DNA of 64,000 nt from Acidocella sp. (lineage in GTDB: Bacteria; Pseudomonadota; Alphaproteobacteria; Acetobacterales; Acetobacteraceae), in the NCBI GenBank assembly GCA_027308685.1, contig DAIDEE010000061.1, forward strand, positions 1 through 64,000, read 5' to 3'. The notes beneath the pieces were generated by a model. The model was given only the letters and a program-made list of their open reading frames with translations, had not been told where the DNA came from and searched no databases. Position numbers and translations under genes: made by a program. This document shows, piece by piece, positions 36,157-45,028 of this stretch (positions within the stretch are counted from its first letter, which is position 1; every line of letters begins with the position of its first letter).

Positions 36157-37173
36157 GTGGATGAAACAATCAGCCGCCGTTCGTTGCTTGCAGCCATCGA
36201 GAGCGACCCCTCTGCGACCGACGAACTCGAGATCATCGTCAAAAAGGTTTTTGCCCAATATTCAAGCAATCTAACTGGCGAACTGGCTGATTATATACCG
36301 GAACTGGCCAAAGTACCCGCCAACCAGTTCGGCATTGCGCTCGGCCTGCCAACCGGCCGGGTGGTTATGGTGGGCGACGCCCAGGAGCCTTTCACCATCC
36401 AATCCATCTCAAAAGCCTTCACCTACGCGCTGCTGTTGGACATGATCGGCCCTGATGAAACCGCCAAAGTGGTGGGCGTGCAACCCAGCGGTGATCCGTT
36501 CAACACCATTTCACTCGACGGCCGCACCAACCGCCCCTTCAATCCCATGGTAAACACTGGCGCTATCGCGGTGGCCGGCAAATTACGGGAATTACTGGGC
36601 GCGGATGCATTCACCAAAATCCTCGAGCTATTCGGCCAGGCTGCCGGTCGCAAGCTCGATCTCGACAATAATATCTTTGAGTCCGAGCGCGAAACCGGTC
36701 ACCGCAACCGCGCCATCGGCCACCTGCTGCGCGCCGCTGATGTGTATCCGCTGCCGGTCGATGACGTTCTGGATGTCTATTTCAAGCAATGCTCCATCCT
36801 GGTCACCGCCGCCGACCTTGCCGGGATGGGCGCCACCCTAGCCAACCTCGGCACTAACCCGATGACCGGCAAGCGGGTCTTCGGGCTGGACGCAGTGCGC
36901 CAGACGCTCTCGGTGATGTTTACCTGCGGCATGTACGACGGCGCTGGCGATTGGGCCTGCAAGGTGGGCCTGCCTGCCAAAAGCGGCGTCGGCGGCGGCA
37001 TCCTGGCGGTGGTCAACCGTCAGATCGGGGTCGCAGTTTTCTCGCCCCGCCTGGATACCAACGGCAATTCGGTCCGCGGCCAACTCAGTTGCGCCAAACT
37101 CGCCGAGGATCTCGGTCTGCACGCCTTCGACGCGCTTAACCACGGCTCCAGCTTTTTACGTGGAATGCTGTAA
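36157..37173 (+). CDS. glsA: Glutaminase
   Basis: Serine-dependent beta-lactamase-fold glutaminase of 338 residues, hydrolysing glutamine to glutamate and ammonia. The catalytic SISKAF (S-x-x-K), the tyrosine/asparagine region NPMVNTGAIAV, ESERETGHRNRAI and the closing GVGGGILAVVNRQIGVAVFSP are all present. GTG start at 36157 with AGGAG upstream; it is a little longer than the usual 305-310 residues, by an N-terminal extension. In acid-exposed bacteria this enzyme can support pH defence; that is inference here. Converges with an alpha/beta hydrolase by 18 bp. Confidence 0.95.
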   Translation: MDETISRRSLLAAIESDPSATDELEIIVKKVFAQYSSNLTGELADYIPELAKVPANQFGIALGLPTGRVVMVGDAQEPFTIQSISKAFTYALLLDMIGPDETAKVVGVQPSGDPFNTISLDGRTNRPFNPMVNTGAIAVAGKLRELLGADAFTKILELFGQAAGRKLDLDNNIFESERETGHRNRAIGHLLRAADVYPLPVDDVLDVYFKQCSILVTAADLAGMGATLANLGTNPMTGKRVFGLDAVRQTLSVMFTCGMYDGAGDWACKVGLPAKSGVGGGILAVVNRQIGVAVFSPRLDTNGNSVRGQLSCAKLAEDLGLHAFDALNHGSSFLRGML

Positions 37174-38010
37174 AAATGTGGTTATCTCGCCGATCGTCAA
37201 CTCATCCATCAGCGCCGGCGCGTGGCCGGCATCCCCCACGACCAAGCCCTTCGCACCTCCCGCCTGCATCAGTTCAAACGTGTCGGTCGTTAACAAATCG
37301 CTGCTGGCACCACGAATCACCAGCGTCGGCGCTTTAATCATTTCAAATACCGGCCATAAATCCACATCCGCCGGGGTGTTACCAACGATCGGCTCGATGA
37401 TTTTCGGGTCGTAATGCAGCGCATAAGCACTGCCCCCCGCGGCATCCAGCACCGAACGCGCTGAGATTCGCGCCAAATAATGCCATTGCGCGTCGCTCAG
37501 AGCACCGAACGGCGCATGGATCACCCGCAGATGCGCTTCCAATGCCGCCATCGTCTGAAAATTTTGCGGCGCCTCCGACATATAGTCGCGAATCCGCGCC
37601 AGCGCCGCCTTGGGAATATGCGGGCCGATGTCGTTGAGCACCAACGCGGTAATCGGTGAATTTCCAGCCGCAGCCGTCATCATGCCGCAAATGCCGCCTA
37701 GCGACGTGCCCACCCACGCCACAGGCTTGTTGATCGCCGCCAGCAAATGCGCCAGCGCCGCCACATAGGTCGGAGGCTGATACAACGCCCCGCTCGGCAA
37801 CCAATCGGACTTTCCGCGTCCTGGTAAATCCGGGCAGATCACATGAAAATGCTCAGCCAGCCGCATCGCCAGCGGATCAAAATCCCGGCCATTGCGGGTC
37901 AGCCCATGCACGCAAACCACTGCCGGTGCCGCCGGATTGCCAAACTCCACATATGCCAGCCGGTAAAACGCCGTGCCGAGCAAATATGGAACAGACCCTG
38001 CACGCGCCAT
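37156..38010 (-). CDS. Alpha/beta hydrolase
   Basis: A 284-residue alpha/beta-fold hydrolase. VCVHGLTRNGRDFDPLA carries the oxyanion HG motif, DLPGRGKSDWL follows, the nucleophile elbow is VGTSLGGICGM, the acid lies near RGASSDLLT and the His in VGDAGHAPALMD. It resembles proline-iminopeptidase/esterase-like hydrolases; the substrate is unknown. The gene lies 11 bp downstream of the CoA-transferase on the same strand, so they may act on a shared acyl compound. Its end overlaps glutaminase tail-to-tail. Confidence 0.88.
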   Translation of the reverse strand: MARAGSVPYLLGTAFYRLAYVEFGNPAAPAVVCVHGLTRNGRDFDPLAMRLAEHFHVICPDLPGRGKSDWLPSGALYQPPTYVAALAHLLAAINKPVAWVGTSLGGICGMMTAAAGNSPITALVLNDIGPHIPKAALARIRDYMSEAPQNFQTMAALEAHLRVIHAPFGALSDAQWHYLARISARSVLDAAGGSAYALHYDPKIIEPIVGNTPADVDLWPVFEMIKAPTLVIRGASSDLLTTDTFELMQAGGAKGLVVGDAGHAPALMDELTIGEITTFLQHST

Positions 38011-38021
38011 GATATTTACCC

Positions 38022-39233
38022 CTAAATAATGTTCTTGGCCCGCAAATCATGAAGGGCCGCTTCATCAAATCCCAGCCAACTGGCCAGCACGTCGTCCGTA
38101 TGTTCGCCCAAAATCGGCGGCGGTAAGCGGTAGTCAGCCGGTGTCTCGGAAAGCCGTACCGGATTCGCAACCAATTTCATCGCAACGCCGCTGCCGTGCT
38201 GCATCTCAATCAAATTATTCCTGGCAATAACATGCGGATCAGCGAATACCTGTTCAAGGGTGTTAATCGGCCCGCAGCCAATTTTCAGTGCTTCAAGTTT
38301 TTCGATCCACGTCGCTGTGGTCATGGTTTTCATAATCACCGCCAGCGTGTCGGTGACCAGTTGGCGGTTCATCACCCGCGCCGCATTGGTGACAAACCGC
38401 TCATCGGCCAACAGCGCCGCGGCGCCAAAATTGTTGCAAAACTTCGCAAATGTCGGGTCATTGCCGATGGACAGCACAATATAACCGTCAGCCGTCGCAA
38501 ATACCTGGTACGGCACGATGTTGGGGTGATTATTGCCCAGCCGCACCGGCGAAACCCCGGTTGCCAGATAATTCATTCCCTGGTTGGCCAGCCACGCCAC
38601 ATGCGTATCCAGCATCCCGATATCCACCTGCTGGCCCAGCCCGGTGCGCTCCTTGTGGCGAAGCGCGGCCAGCACGCCGATGCAGCCGTACAACCCGGCA
38701 AACACATCCGCCACCGGCACGCCCACCTTTTGCGGCTCTCCCTCCGGGTCGCCGGTCAGGCTCATAATCCCGCCCATCGCCTGGATCAGCCCGTCATAAC
38801 CGGGGCGCGGCGCATAAGGCCCGGTCTGGCCGAAGCCGGTGATCGAGCAATACACCATGCCGGGGTGGATTTTATGCACATCCTCATAGCCCAGACCATA
38901 TTTGGCCAAAGCGCCCACTTTAAAATTCTCGACCAGAATATCGCATTGCAGCAACAGCTTGCGGGCAATCTCCTGGCCCTGCGGCGTTGCGATATCCAGC
39001 GTCACCGAGCGCTTATTGCGGTTCACACCGGAAAAATAAGCACTCTCAGACGTCCCCGGCATCACCGGCGGCGCAAATCCACGGGTGTCATCGCCACTAC
39101 CAGGCTTCTCAATTTTAATAACATCAGCCCCCATGTCTGCCAGCATTTGTACACAGGTGGGACCGGCCAGAACGCGGGTCAAATCGAAAACTTTAAGCCC
39201 TGTCAGCGGGCCGCTGGGTTTTTTTGTTGTCAT
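38022..39233 (-). CDS. CaiB/BaiF family (class III) CoA-transferase
   Basis: A 403-residue acyl-CoA transferase from the start chosen here. GPLTGLKVFDLTRVLAGPTCVQMLADMGADVIKIEKPG is the family opening, with the downstream FKVGALAKYGLGYED and GYDGLIQAMGG segments; the catalytic Asp is expected in the DTHVAWLAN region. It moves CoA between carboxylic acids, substrate unknown. I set the start at ATG 39233 (MTTKKPSG), as the track's extra 26 residues would crowd the divergent RDD gene. An alpha/beta hydrolase follows after 11 bp. Confidence 0.9.
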   Translation of the reverse strand: MTTKKPSGPLTGLKVFDLTRVLAGPTCVQMLADMGADVIKIEKPGSGDDTRGFAPPVMPGTSESAYFSGVNRNKRSVTLDIATPQGQEIARKLLLQCDILVENFKVGALAKYGLGYEDVHKIHPGMVYCSITGFGQTGPYAPRPGYDGLIQAMGGIMSLTGDPEGEPQKVGVPVADVFAGLYGCIGVLAALRHKERTGLGQQVDIGMLDTHVAWLANQGMNYLATGVSPVRLGNNHPNIVPYQVFATADGYIVLSIGNDPTFAKFCNNFGAAALLADERFVTNAARVMNRQLVTDTLAVIMKTMTTATWIEKLEALKIGCGPINTLEQVFADPHVIARNNLIEMQHGSGVAMKLVANPVRLSETPADYRLPPPILGEHTDDVLASWLGFDEAALHDLRAKNII

Positions 39234-39309
39234 GAAATCCGCATAAACGATCAAACCAGCCCCGACAACATGCCGTATTTTTGCCATACAGCGGGCCGAA
39301 ACTGCTTGC

Positions 39310-39750
39310 ATGAGTCAAACAATTACGAATTTCAACACGCCCGCCCTGTTTCAGGGCGTCATCGCCCGCCGCCTCTGCGCCTTCGTGCTGGACCTCATCT
39401 TCATGAGCATCATCGGCTGGGTGGTGGCCACCAACATCTTCATCTTTGGGTTGTTCACCTTCGGGCTCGGCTTTTTCATGTTTCATATCATGCCGTTTTT
39501 CCCGATCATTTATTATACATTTCTGGTGGCCACCGGCGGCACCCCCGGCCAGCGCATTTTTGGCCTCGCTGTCCGCCAGGATATCGACCTCTCAGCCCCC
39601 TCACCGGCCCAGGCGCTGGTCTGGACCATTCTGCTTTGGCTGAGCTTTTTCTTGCTTGCAGGGCTGCCTTTTGCCATGGCTCTGGTTGGCGAACGCCACC
39701 GCGCAGGTCACGATGTGTTCTCGGGGCTGGTAATTATACGAATCCGCTAA
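39310..39750 (+). CDS. RDD family membrane protein
   Basis: A 146-residue inner-membrane protein. GVIARRLCAFVLDLIFMSIIGWVVA includes the Arg-Arg...Asp motif of the RDD family in the first membrane segment; two to three further hydrophobic segments follow, with GGTPGQRIFGLAV between. Function unknown; some RDD proteins are implicated in sodium/proton exchange or envelope processes. It is divergent from the CoA-transferase, with bpt 45 bp downstream. Confidence 0.88.
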   Translation: MSQTITNFNTPALFQGVIARRLCAFVLDLIFMSIIGWVVATNIFIFGLFTFGLGFFMFHIMPFFPIIYYTFLVATGGTPGQRIFGLAVRQDIDLSAPSPAQALVWTILLWLSFFLLAGLPFAMALVGERHRAGHDVFSGLVIIRIR

Positions 39751-39795
39751 AACAGTGCTTGACGTGACCACGGACAAGCACAAACATAATACTAG

Positions 39796-40578
39796 ATGAG
39801 CTTCAAACCTGCCCGCCGTCCGCATTTCTTTTATACCACGGCACCATTGCCGTGCCCGTATGTGGCCGGCCGGACTGAACGTAAGGTTGTAACCGAACTA
39901 GCCGGCGTAAGTGCCGAAAGCCTGCACGACCGTCTCTCGCGCGGCGGGTTCCGGCGCAGCCATAACATCGCGTATGCGCCGGTCTGCCCAAGCTGCAATT
40001 CGTGCATCCCCATTCGCATCCGTGCGCAGGACTTTACCCCCAGCCGCACCCACAAACGGCTGAACAAACTTAACGCCGACCTGAGCGTGCGTGAAATGCC
40101 CCCGCGGGCCACCGCCGAACAATACCAGCTATTTCAGCACTACCAGCAGGCTCGCCATGGCGATGGCGATATGGCCACCATGAGCTTCTATGATTACCGC
40201 GCCATGGTCGAGGACACCCCAATTGAAACCTCAATCATCGAATTCCGGGACCGCCAGGAACGCCTGCTCGGCGCCTGTCTGATCGACCGCGTGGGCGATG
40301 GCTACTCCGCTGTTTACAGCTTCTTCACCCCTGAGGCTGATGAACGCTCGCTCGGCACCCAGGCAATCCTCTGGCTGATCAACCGCACCGTTGAGCTCGA
40401 CCTACCCTATGTTTATCTCGGCTACTGGGTCGCCGAGAGCCGCAAAATGGCTTATAAAGCCAAATTCCGGCCCAGCGAGATACTGCGTGGTGGCCAATGG
40501 CGTCCGTTGACGGAGGCTACGCTCGCCGCCAAGCCAGCCGCCCCGGTGAGAGAGCGACAACTCGTCTCGACGCGCTGA
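39796..40578 (+). CDS. bpt: Aspartate/glutamate leucyltransferase (bacterial N-end-rule transferase)
   Basis: A 260-residue leucyl/arginyl-transferase that adds leucine from Leu-tRNA to N-terminal Asp or Glu, marking proteins for ClpSP. FFYTTAPLPCPYVAGRTERK holds the first conserved cysteine; YAPVCPSCNSCIPIRI the cysteine cluster of the Ate1 N-domain; SAVYSFFTPEADERSLGTQAILW and YVYLGYWV are typical of the C-domain. ATG start; no neighbour of the same pathway is visible. A tRNA-Pro gene lies 64 nt downstream. Confidence 0.94.
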   Translation: MSFKPARRPHFFYTTAPLPCPYVAGRTERKVVTELAGVSAESLHDRLSRGGFRRSHNIAYAPVCPSCNSCIPIRIRAQDFTPSRTHKRLNKLNADLSVREMPPRATAEQYQLFQHYQQARHGDGDMATMSFYDYRAMVEDTPIETSIIEFRDRQERLLGACLIDRVGDGYSAVYSFFTPEADERSLGTQAILWLINRTVELDLPYVYLGYWVAESRKMAYKAKFRPSEILRGGQWRPLTEATLAAKPAAPVRERQLVSTR

Positions 40579-40642
40579 AACCGTAGTAACTCCCACCCGC
40601 ATTGCGTCGTACCACTGGCCTTGCTACAGCCTCTCCCACGGT

Positions 40643-40719
40643 CGGAGCGTAGCGCAGCCTGGTAGCGCACCAGTCTGGGGGACTGGGGGCCGTGGGTTCG
40701 AATCCCGCCGCTCCGACCA
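40643..40719 (+). tRNA. tRNA-Pro (anticodon GGG)
   Basis: A 77-nt tRNA with encoded CCA. Acceptor CGGAGCG pairs with CGCTCCG, the D arm contains AGCCTGGTAGC, the anticodon stem CCAGT/ACTGG holds the loop CTGGGGG with anticodon GGG, and the T arm has GGTTCGAAT. All four stems form and the features fit bacterial proline tRNAs, which start with C rather than G. Confidence 0.96.
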
Positions 40720-40784
40720 TATTACCAAAATATCACGAATATTGCAGCACAGCGCCCGCGCCGCTGGCGCGTCACCAAAGATTA

Positions 40785-40798
40785 TTGATATTCATCAA
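40785..40798. promoter_or_regulatory. FNR/FixK-type binding site upstream of the PHA/acyl-phosphate operon
   Basis: TTGAT-ATTC-ATCAA is a perfect copy of the FNR/FixK consensus, and the palindrome extends one more base pair on each side (ATTGAT...ATCAAT). It lies 55 nt before the ATG at 40854, nearly the same distance as the other box at 34977. Low-oxygen activation of the downstream operon is the expected meaning. Confidence 0.8.
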
Positions 40799-40853
40799 TG
40801 CAAAACATCGGCGTTGCGCTAAGTTGCGCATCTATTCTCCATAGGAGACCACC

Positions 40854-41105
40854 ATGTCCGCCAATGTCCCGCGCGAGCCAAATCTCTTCAGCACCTACCA
40901 GGATATGTTCCTGAGCCATCAAAAACTAATGCCCTACACCGGGCTGGCGCAAACCCTCACCCAGACCACCCGGCGTGTGATCGACGCTCAGATCGCTTAC
41001 GCCCAGACCATCATGACCGCGAATGCCGCGTTGCTTGAAGCCATGATGGCGCGCCCTGCCGCCGATGACATTGGCCCCAGCAAGGCCGCGAAACAGCCGG
41101 ACTGA
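40854..41105 (+). CDS. Small phasin-like protein
   Basis: An 83-residue, probably all-helical protein. The middle (about 12-66) forms a long amphipathic stretch rich in Ala, Gln and Thr: LAQTLTQTTRRVIDAQIAYAQTIMTANAALLEAMM, which suits phasin-like granule surface proteins, though it is shorter than classic phasins. The ATG has TAGGAGA upstream. It is the first gene behind a perfect FNR-type box, and fabI follows after 8 nt. No motif proves the function; genomic context with phaC is the main argument. Confidence 0.6.
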   Translation: MSANVPREPNLFSTYQDMFLSHQKLMPYTGLAQTLTQTTRRVIDAQIAYAQTIMTANAALLEAMMARPAADDIGPSKAAKQPD

Positions 41106-41113
41106 ACATCCGC

Positions 41114-41911
41114 GTGACGGATGTAAATCTGTTGCATGCAAGGCCGGTGATCGATCTCACCGGCAAGTTTGGCCTGATTCTAGGCATCGCCAACGACCAC
41201 AGCATCGCCGCCGGGTGCGCTCGCGCTTTTGCAGCGGCAGGTGCCACCCTGGCGGCCACCTACCTCAACGAAACGGCCAAACCCTTCGTGGCGCCTGTCA
41301 TTGCCGCCCTTAACTGCCCCATCTTCATGCCGTGCAACGTTCAAACCCCCGGCAACCTGGAAGCGGTATTTGAAAAAATGACCCAGGAATGGGGCAAGTT
41401 GGATTTCCTGCTGCACTCCATCGCCTTCGCGCCGCGCGAGGATTTACATGGCCGGGTGACCGATTGCTCGGCCGCCGGTTTTGCCGCCGCCATGGATGTC
41501 TCCTGCCATTCCTTTATCCGCGCCGCCAAACTCGCCGAGCCATTGATGCGCGATGGCGGCACGCTGCTGTCAGTCACATTTTACGGCTCGGAACGGGTGG
41601 TGGCGCACTACAATTTAATGGGCCCGGTCAAAGCCGCCCTGGAATCCACAGTGCGCTATATCGCCGCCGAACTCGGCCCGCAGGGCATCCGCGCCAACGC
41701 CATCTCCCCCGGTCCCATCCGCACCCGCGCCGCCAGCGGCATCGACCAGTTCGACGAATTGCTCGCCATCGCTGCCGCCCGGGCGCCGGAGCGGCAATTA
41801 TGCAGCATCGAGGATGTCGGCAGTCTGGCAGCGTTTCTGGTCGGTGACTCCGCACGTATGATCACCGGCACCATCATCCCCGTTGACGGCGGTCAGCATT
41901 TAATGGCGTGA
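41114..41911 (+). CDS. fabI: Enoyl-[acyl-carrier-protein] reductase, FabI family
   Basis: NAD(P)H-dependent enoyl reductase of 265 residues. The FabI variant Rossmann motif GLILGIANDHSIAAGCARAF, SIAFAPREDLHGR and the catalytic Tyr-x6-Lys in HYNLMGPVK are in place; the end PVDGGQHLMA is standard. GTG start at 41114. FabI copies in PHA/acetate-kinase clusters may serve redox balance rather than bulk lipid synthesis; that is inference. It sits between the phasin-like gene and phaC, with gaps of 8 and 15 nt. Confidence 0.93.
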   Translation: MTDVNLLHARPVIDLTGKFGLILGIANDHSIAAGCARAFAAAGATLAATYLNETAKPFVAPVIAALNCPIFMPCNVQTPGNLEAVFEKMTQEWGKLDFLLHSIAFAPREDLHGRVTDCSAAGFAAAMDVSCHSFIRAAKLAEPLMRDGGTLLSVTFYGSERVVAHYNLMGPVKAALESTVRYIAAELGPQGIRANAISPGPIRTRAASGIDQFDELLAIAAARAPERQLCSIEDVGSLAAFLVGDSARMITGTIIPVDGGQHLMA

Positions 41912-41926
41912 AGGAGCCTATCTCCC

Positions 41927-43627
41927 GTGACTGAAACCCCCGAAATTCCGGTGTTCGACCGTGCCCTGCACGCCGCCCAGGCCAAGCTAACCGGTGGCAT
42001 CTCGCCCGCCGCCATCAGCATCGCCTGGCTCGACTGGATGCTGCATCTGGCCAACCAGCCGGGCCGCCAAGCCGAACTCGTCAAACAAGCTGCCATGGAT
42101 GCCACCGCGTTATGGTGCCAGGCGCTCGGCCAGCCCACCACGCCGCTGCCGGTTACTGAGCAAGACCACCGCTTCACCCACCCCGGCTGGCAGGACCCAA
42201 AATTTGCCCTCGCCGCCCAGAGTTTTCTGCGTACCGAGCGCTGGTGGAAGCAAGCCACCACCGGCATCCCCGGTCTCTCGCAGCCGCATGAACGCAGCGT
42301 CGGGTTCATGGCCCGGCAGTTGCTCGATATCATGTCGCCCGCCAACATGCCGATGCTGAACCCCGAGGTGATCGAGGCCACCCGCGCCAGCAATGCCAGC
42401 AACCTCGCCAGCGGCGTGCGTAATTTCATGGACGATCTCAAAAATGCCAGCGGTGAGACCAAACTGCCACTCACACCCGGTAAGGATGTCGCCATCACAC
42501 CGGGTCAGGTGGTGTTTCGCAACGCGCTGATCGAATTGCTCCAGTACACGCCCACCACCGCAACCGTACACCCGGAGCCGATTCTCATCGTTCCTGCCTG
42601 GATCATGAAATATTACATTCTTGATTTGTCGCCGCAAAACTCGATGGTGCGCTATCTGGTGGCGCAGGGCTTCACGGTGTTCTGCATTTCATGGACCAAC
42701 CCCACAGCGGCGCTGCGCGATACCGGGCTTGATGATTACCGCAAACTTGGCGTGATGGCCGCCATCGACGCCGTCAGCGCCATTTGCAACAGCGCCAAAA
42801 TTCACGCCACCGGCTACTGCCTGGGCGGCACGCTTCTCAGCATCGCCGCCGCCGCCATGGCGCGCGACCATGATGAACGTCTGGCGAGCCTCACATTACT
42901 CGCCGCGCAAACCGATTTCACCGAAGCCGGCGAATTGCAACTTTTCATCACCGAAGCGCAACTGGCGTTTTTGGATGATGTGATGTGGTCCAAAGGTTAT
43001 CTGGATTCCTCGCAGATGGCCGGTGCCTTCCAGATGCTGCGCTCCAACGACCTCATCTGGTCACGCCTGGTACGGCGTTATTATCTGGGCGAAGCCGACC
43101 ATCCCAACGACATGATGTCCTGGAACATGGATGCCACCCGGATGCCGTACAAAATGCATTCCGAATATCTGCATAAATTATTTCTCGACAACGACCTTGC
43201 CGAAGGCCGCCTGCAAGCCGGCGGGCGGAAAATATCCGTCGCCGATATTCATACGCCATTCTTCGTCATCGGCACCGAGACCGACCATGTCGCGCCCTGG
43301 CATTCGGTCTATAAAATTCACCTGATGAATTCAGGCGACATTACGTTTGTGCTAACCTCCGGCGGGCATAATGCCGGGGTCGTCAGCGAACCCGGCCACC
43401 CGCACCGGCATTTCCACCTGCAGCATCGTCCACCGGAAGGCCAATACCGCGCCCCGGAGGATTGGCAGGCAGCAGCGCCACGCACTGAAGGCTCATGGTG
43501 GACGCCCTGGGTGGAATGGCTTGCCGCCCATTCAGCCCCGCCCTCCGCGCCGCCGGAAATGGGCAACGCCGAAGCCGGCTTCCCAGTGTTGGATGCCGCC
43601 CCCGGCCACTATAGTCTGCAACGTTGA
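41927..43627 (+). CDS. phaC: Class I poly(R)-hydroxyalkanoic acid synthase
   Basis: Polymerises (R)-3-hydroxyacyl-CoA into storage polyester. The 566-residue protein has the lipase-like box GYCLGG with the catalytic cysteine, PAWIMKYYILDLSPQNSMVRYLV, FCISWTNPTAALRDTGLDDY and the C-terminal SGGHNAGVVSEPG segment bearing the catalytic histidine. The N-terminal domain is typical of class I enzymes, which need no PhaE/R partner. GTG start at 41927. A MaoC-Pta fusion follows after 9 nt, able to provide or divert CoA substrates. Confidence 0.95.
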   Translation: MTETPEIPVFDRALHAAQAKLTGGISPAAISIAWLDWMLHLANQPGRQAELVKQAAMDATALWCQALGQPTTPLPVTEQDHRFTHPGWQDPKFALAAQSFLRTERWWKQATTGIPGLSQPHERSVGFMARQLLDIMSPANMPMLNPEVIEATRASNASNLASGVRNFMDDLKNASGETKLPLTPGKDVAITPGQVVFRNALIELLQYTPTTATVHPEPILIVPAWIMKYYILDLSPQNSMVRYLVAQGFTVFCISWTNPTAALRDTGLDDYRKLGVMAAIDAVSAICNSAKIHATGYCLGGTLLSIAAAAMARDHDERLASLTLLAAQTDFTEAGELQLFITEAQLAFLDDVMWSKGYLDSSQMAGAFQMLRSNDLIWSRLVRRYYLGEADHPNDMMSWNMDATRMPYKMHSEYLHKLFLDNDLAEGRLQAGGRKISVADIHTPFFVIGTETDHVAPWHSVYKIHLMNSGDITFVLTSGGHNAGVVSEPGHPHRHFHLQHRPPEGQYRAPEDWQAAAPRTEGSWWTPWVEWLAAHSAPPSAPPEMGNAEAGFPVLDAAPGHYSLQR

Positions 43628-43636
43628 GGGCTGACC

Positions 43637-45028
43637 ATGATGGATATGCCAGTGCAGCAAATTGAGAACCGCGTCTTCGATGATATCGCCATAGGTGACA
43701 CCGCCAGCCTCAGCCGCCGCGTCACCCAACAGGATATCGAATTATTTTCGATCATCTCCGGCGATATCAACCCCGCACATCTCGATGCCGAATACGCCGC
43801 CACCGACATGTTCCATCATATCATCAGCCAGGGCGTGCTAACCGCGGGTTTGATCTCCGCGGTGCTGGGCACCAAACTTCCTGGCCCCGGCACGATTTAT
43901 CTGGGGCAGGATCTACAATTCCGCGCCCCGGTCAGCCCCGGCGACACCATCACCGCCACCGTCACCGTCACCGAACGCATCCCCGAAAAACACCGGCTGA
44001 TTCTAGATTGTCACTGCACCAACCAGGATAATGCGGAAGTGCTGCGGGGCAAGGCCACGGTGCAGGCGCCCACCGAAAAAATCAGCCGTACCGCCATTGC
44101 ATTGCCCGAAGTGCGGCTGCTCCGCCATACCGGCTTCCGCAACCTGCTAACCCGCGCCTCGCAAGGCACAGCATTACGCACCGCCGTCGTGCATCCGTGC
44201 GATGAGAACTCGTTACGCGGCGCGGTAGAGGCCGCGATGGCTGGCCTTATCACCCCCATTCTGGTTGGCCCCGAGGCGAAAATCTGCACCGTGGCGGCTC
44301 AATATAATATCAACATCACCGGCCTGCGGATTGAGCCCACCCCGCACAGCCATGCCAGCGCCGCCCGCGCCGTTGCCCTGGTGCGCGCCGGTGACGCCAA
44401 GGCACTAATGAAAGGTGCCCTGCACACCGATGAATTTCTGCATGAGGTGATGCAGGCGCAAACCGGCCTGCGTACCGGCCGCCGCCTCAGCCATGCATAT
44501 GTCATGGACGTACCCGCCTACAACCGCCCCCTGCTGGTGACCGACGCCGCCATCAACATCGCGCCCACGCTTGAGGACAAACTCAGCATCGTCCAAAACG
44601 CCATCGATCTCGCCCACGTGCTCGGTATCACCACCCCGCGCGTCGCCATTCTGGCGGCGGTCGAAACCATCAACCCGGCCATGCAAGCCACACTTGACGC
44701 CGCCGCACTTTGTAAAATGGCCGAGCGCGGCCAGATCACCGGCGCCAGCCTTGATGGCCCACTGGCCTACGACAACGCCATCAGCCCCACCGCCGCGCTC
44801 GAGAAAAACATCACCTCACAGGTTGCTGGCCAAGCCGATATCCTGGTGGTGCCCAACATCGAAGCCGGCAATATTCTGGCCAAACAACTCACCTTCATGG
44901 CCGGGGCGGATGCCGCCGGAATTGTGCTCGGTGCCAGCGTTCCCATCATCCTCACCAGCCGCGCCGATGATGCCCACACCCGCCTTGCCTCCTGCGCCAT
45001 CGCCGTCATAATGGCCGCTCATGCCTGA
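43637..45028 (+). CDS. Bifunctional (R)-enoyl-CoA hydratase (MaoC)/phosphate acyltransferase fusion
   Basis: A 463-residue fusion. The N-terminal hotdog domain (about 1-150) has the hydratase signature FSIISGDINPAHLD with Asp43 and His48. The C-terminal domain (about 165-463) is a phosphate acetyl/butyryltransferase with the TDAAINIAPTLEDKLSIVQNA region and a closing GILVPNIEAGN-like motif (VVPNIEAGNILAKQL). It could hydrate crotonyl-CoA to (R)-3-hydroxybutyryl-CoA for PhaC, and convert acyl-CoA to acyl phosphate for AckA. Known fusion architecture in alphaproteobacteria. Its end overlaps ackA by 8 bp. Confidence 0.93.
   Translation: MMDMPVQQIENRVFDDIAIGDTASLSRRVTQQDIELFSIISGDINPAHLDAEYAATDMFHHIISQGVLTAGLISAVLGTKLPGPGTIYLGQDLQFRAPVSPGDTITATVTVTERIPEKHRLILDCHCTNQDNAEVLRGKATVQAPTEKISRTAIALPEVRLLRHTGFRNLLTRASQGTALRTAVVHPCDENSLRGAVEAAMAGLITPILVGPEAKICTVAAQYNINITGLRIEPTPHSHASAARAVALVRAGDAKALMKGALHTDEFLHEVMQAQTGLRTGRRLSHAYVMDVPAYNRPLLVTDAAINIAPTLEDKLSIVQNAIDLAHVLGITTPRVAILAAVETINPAMQATLDAAALCKMAERGQITGASLDGPLAYDNAISPTAALEKNITSQVAGQADILVVPNIEAGNILAKQLTFMAGADAAGIVLGASVPIILTSRADDAHTRLASCAIAVIMAAHA

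Noticed and set aside
38196-39767. 523-aa plus-strand ORF opposite the CoA-transferase gene
   Set aside because: Composition (many His, Arg, Gln) is that of a shadow frame; the opposite strand carries a clear CaiB/BaiF protein, and the 3' part runs through the RDD gene.
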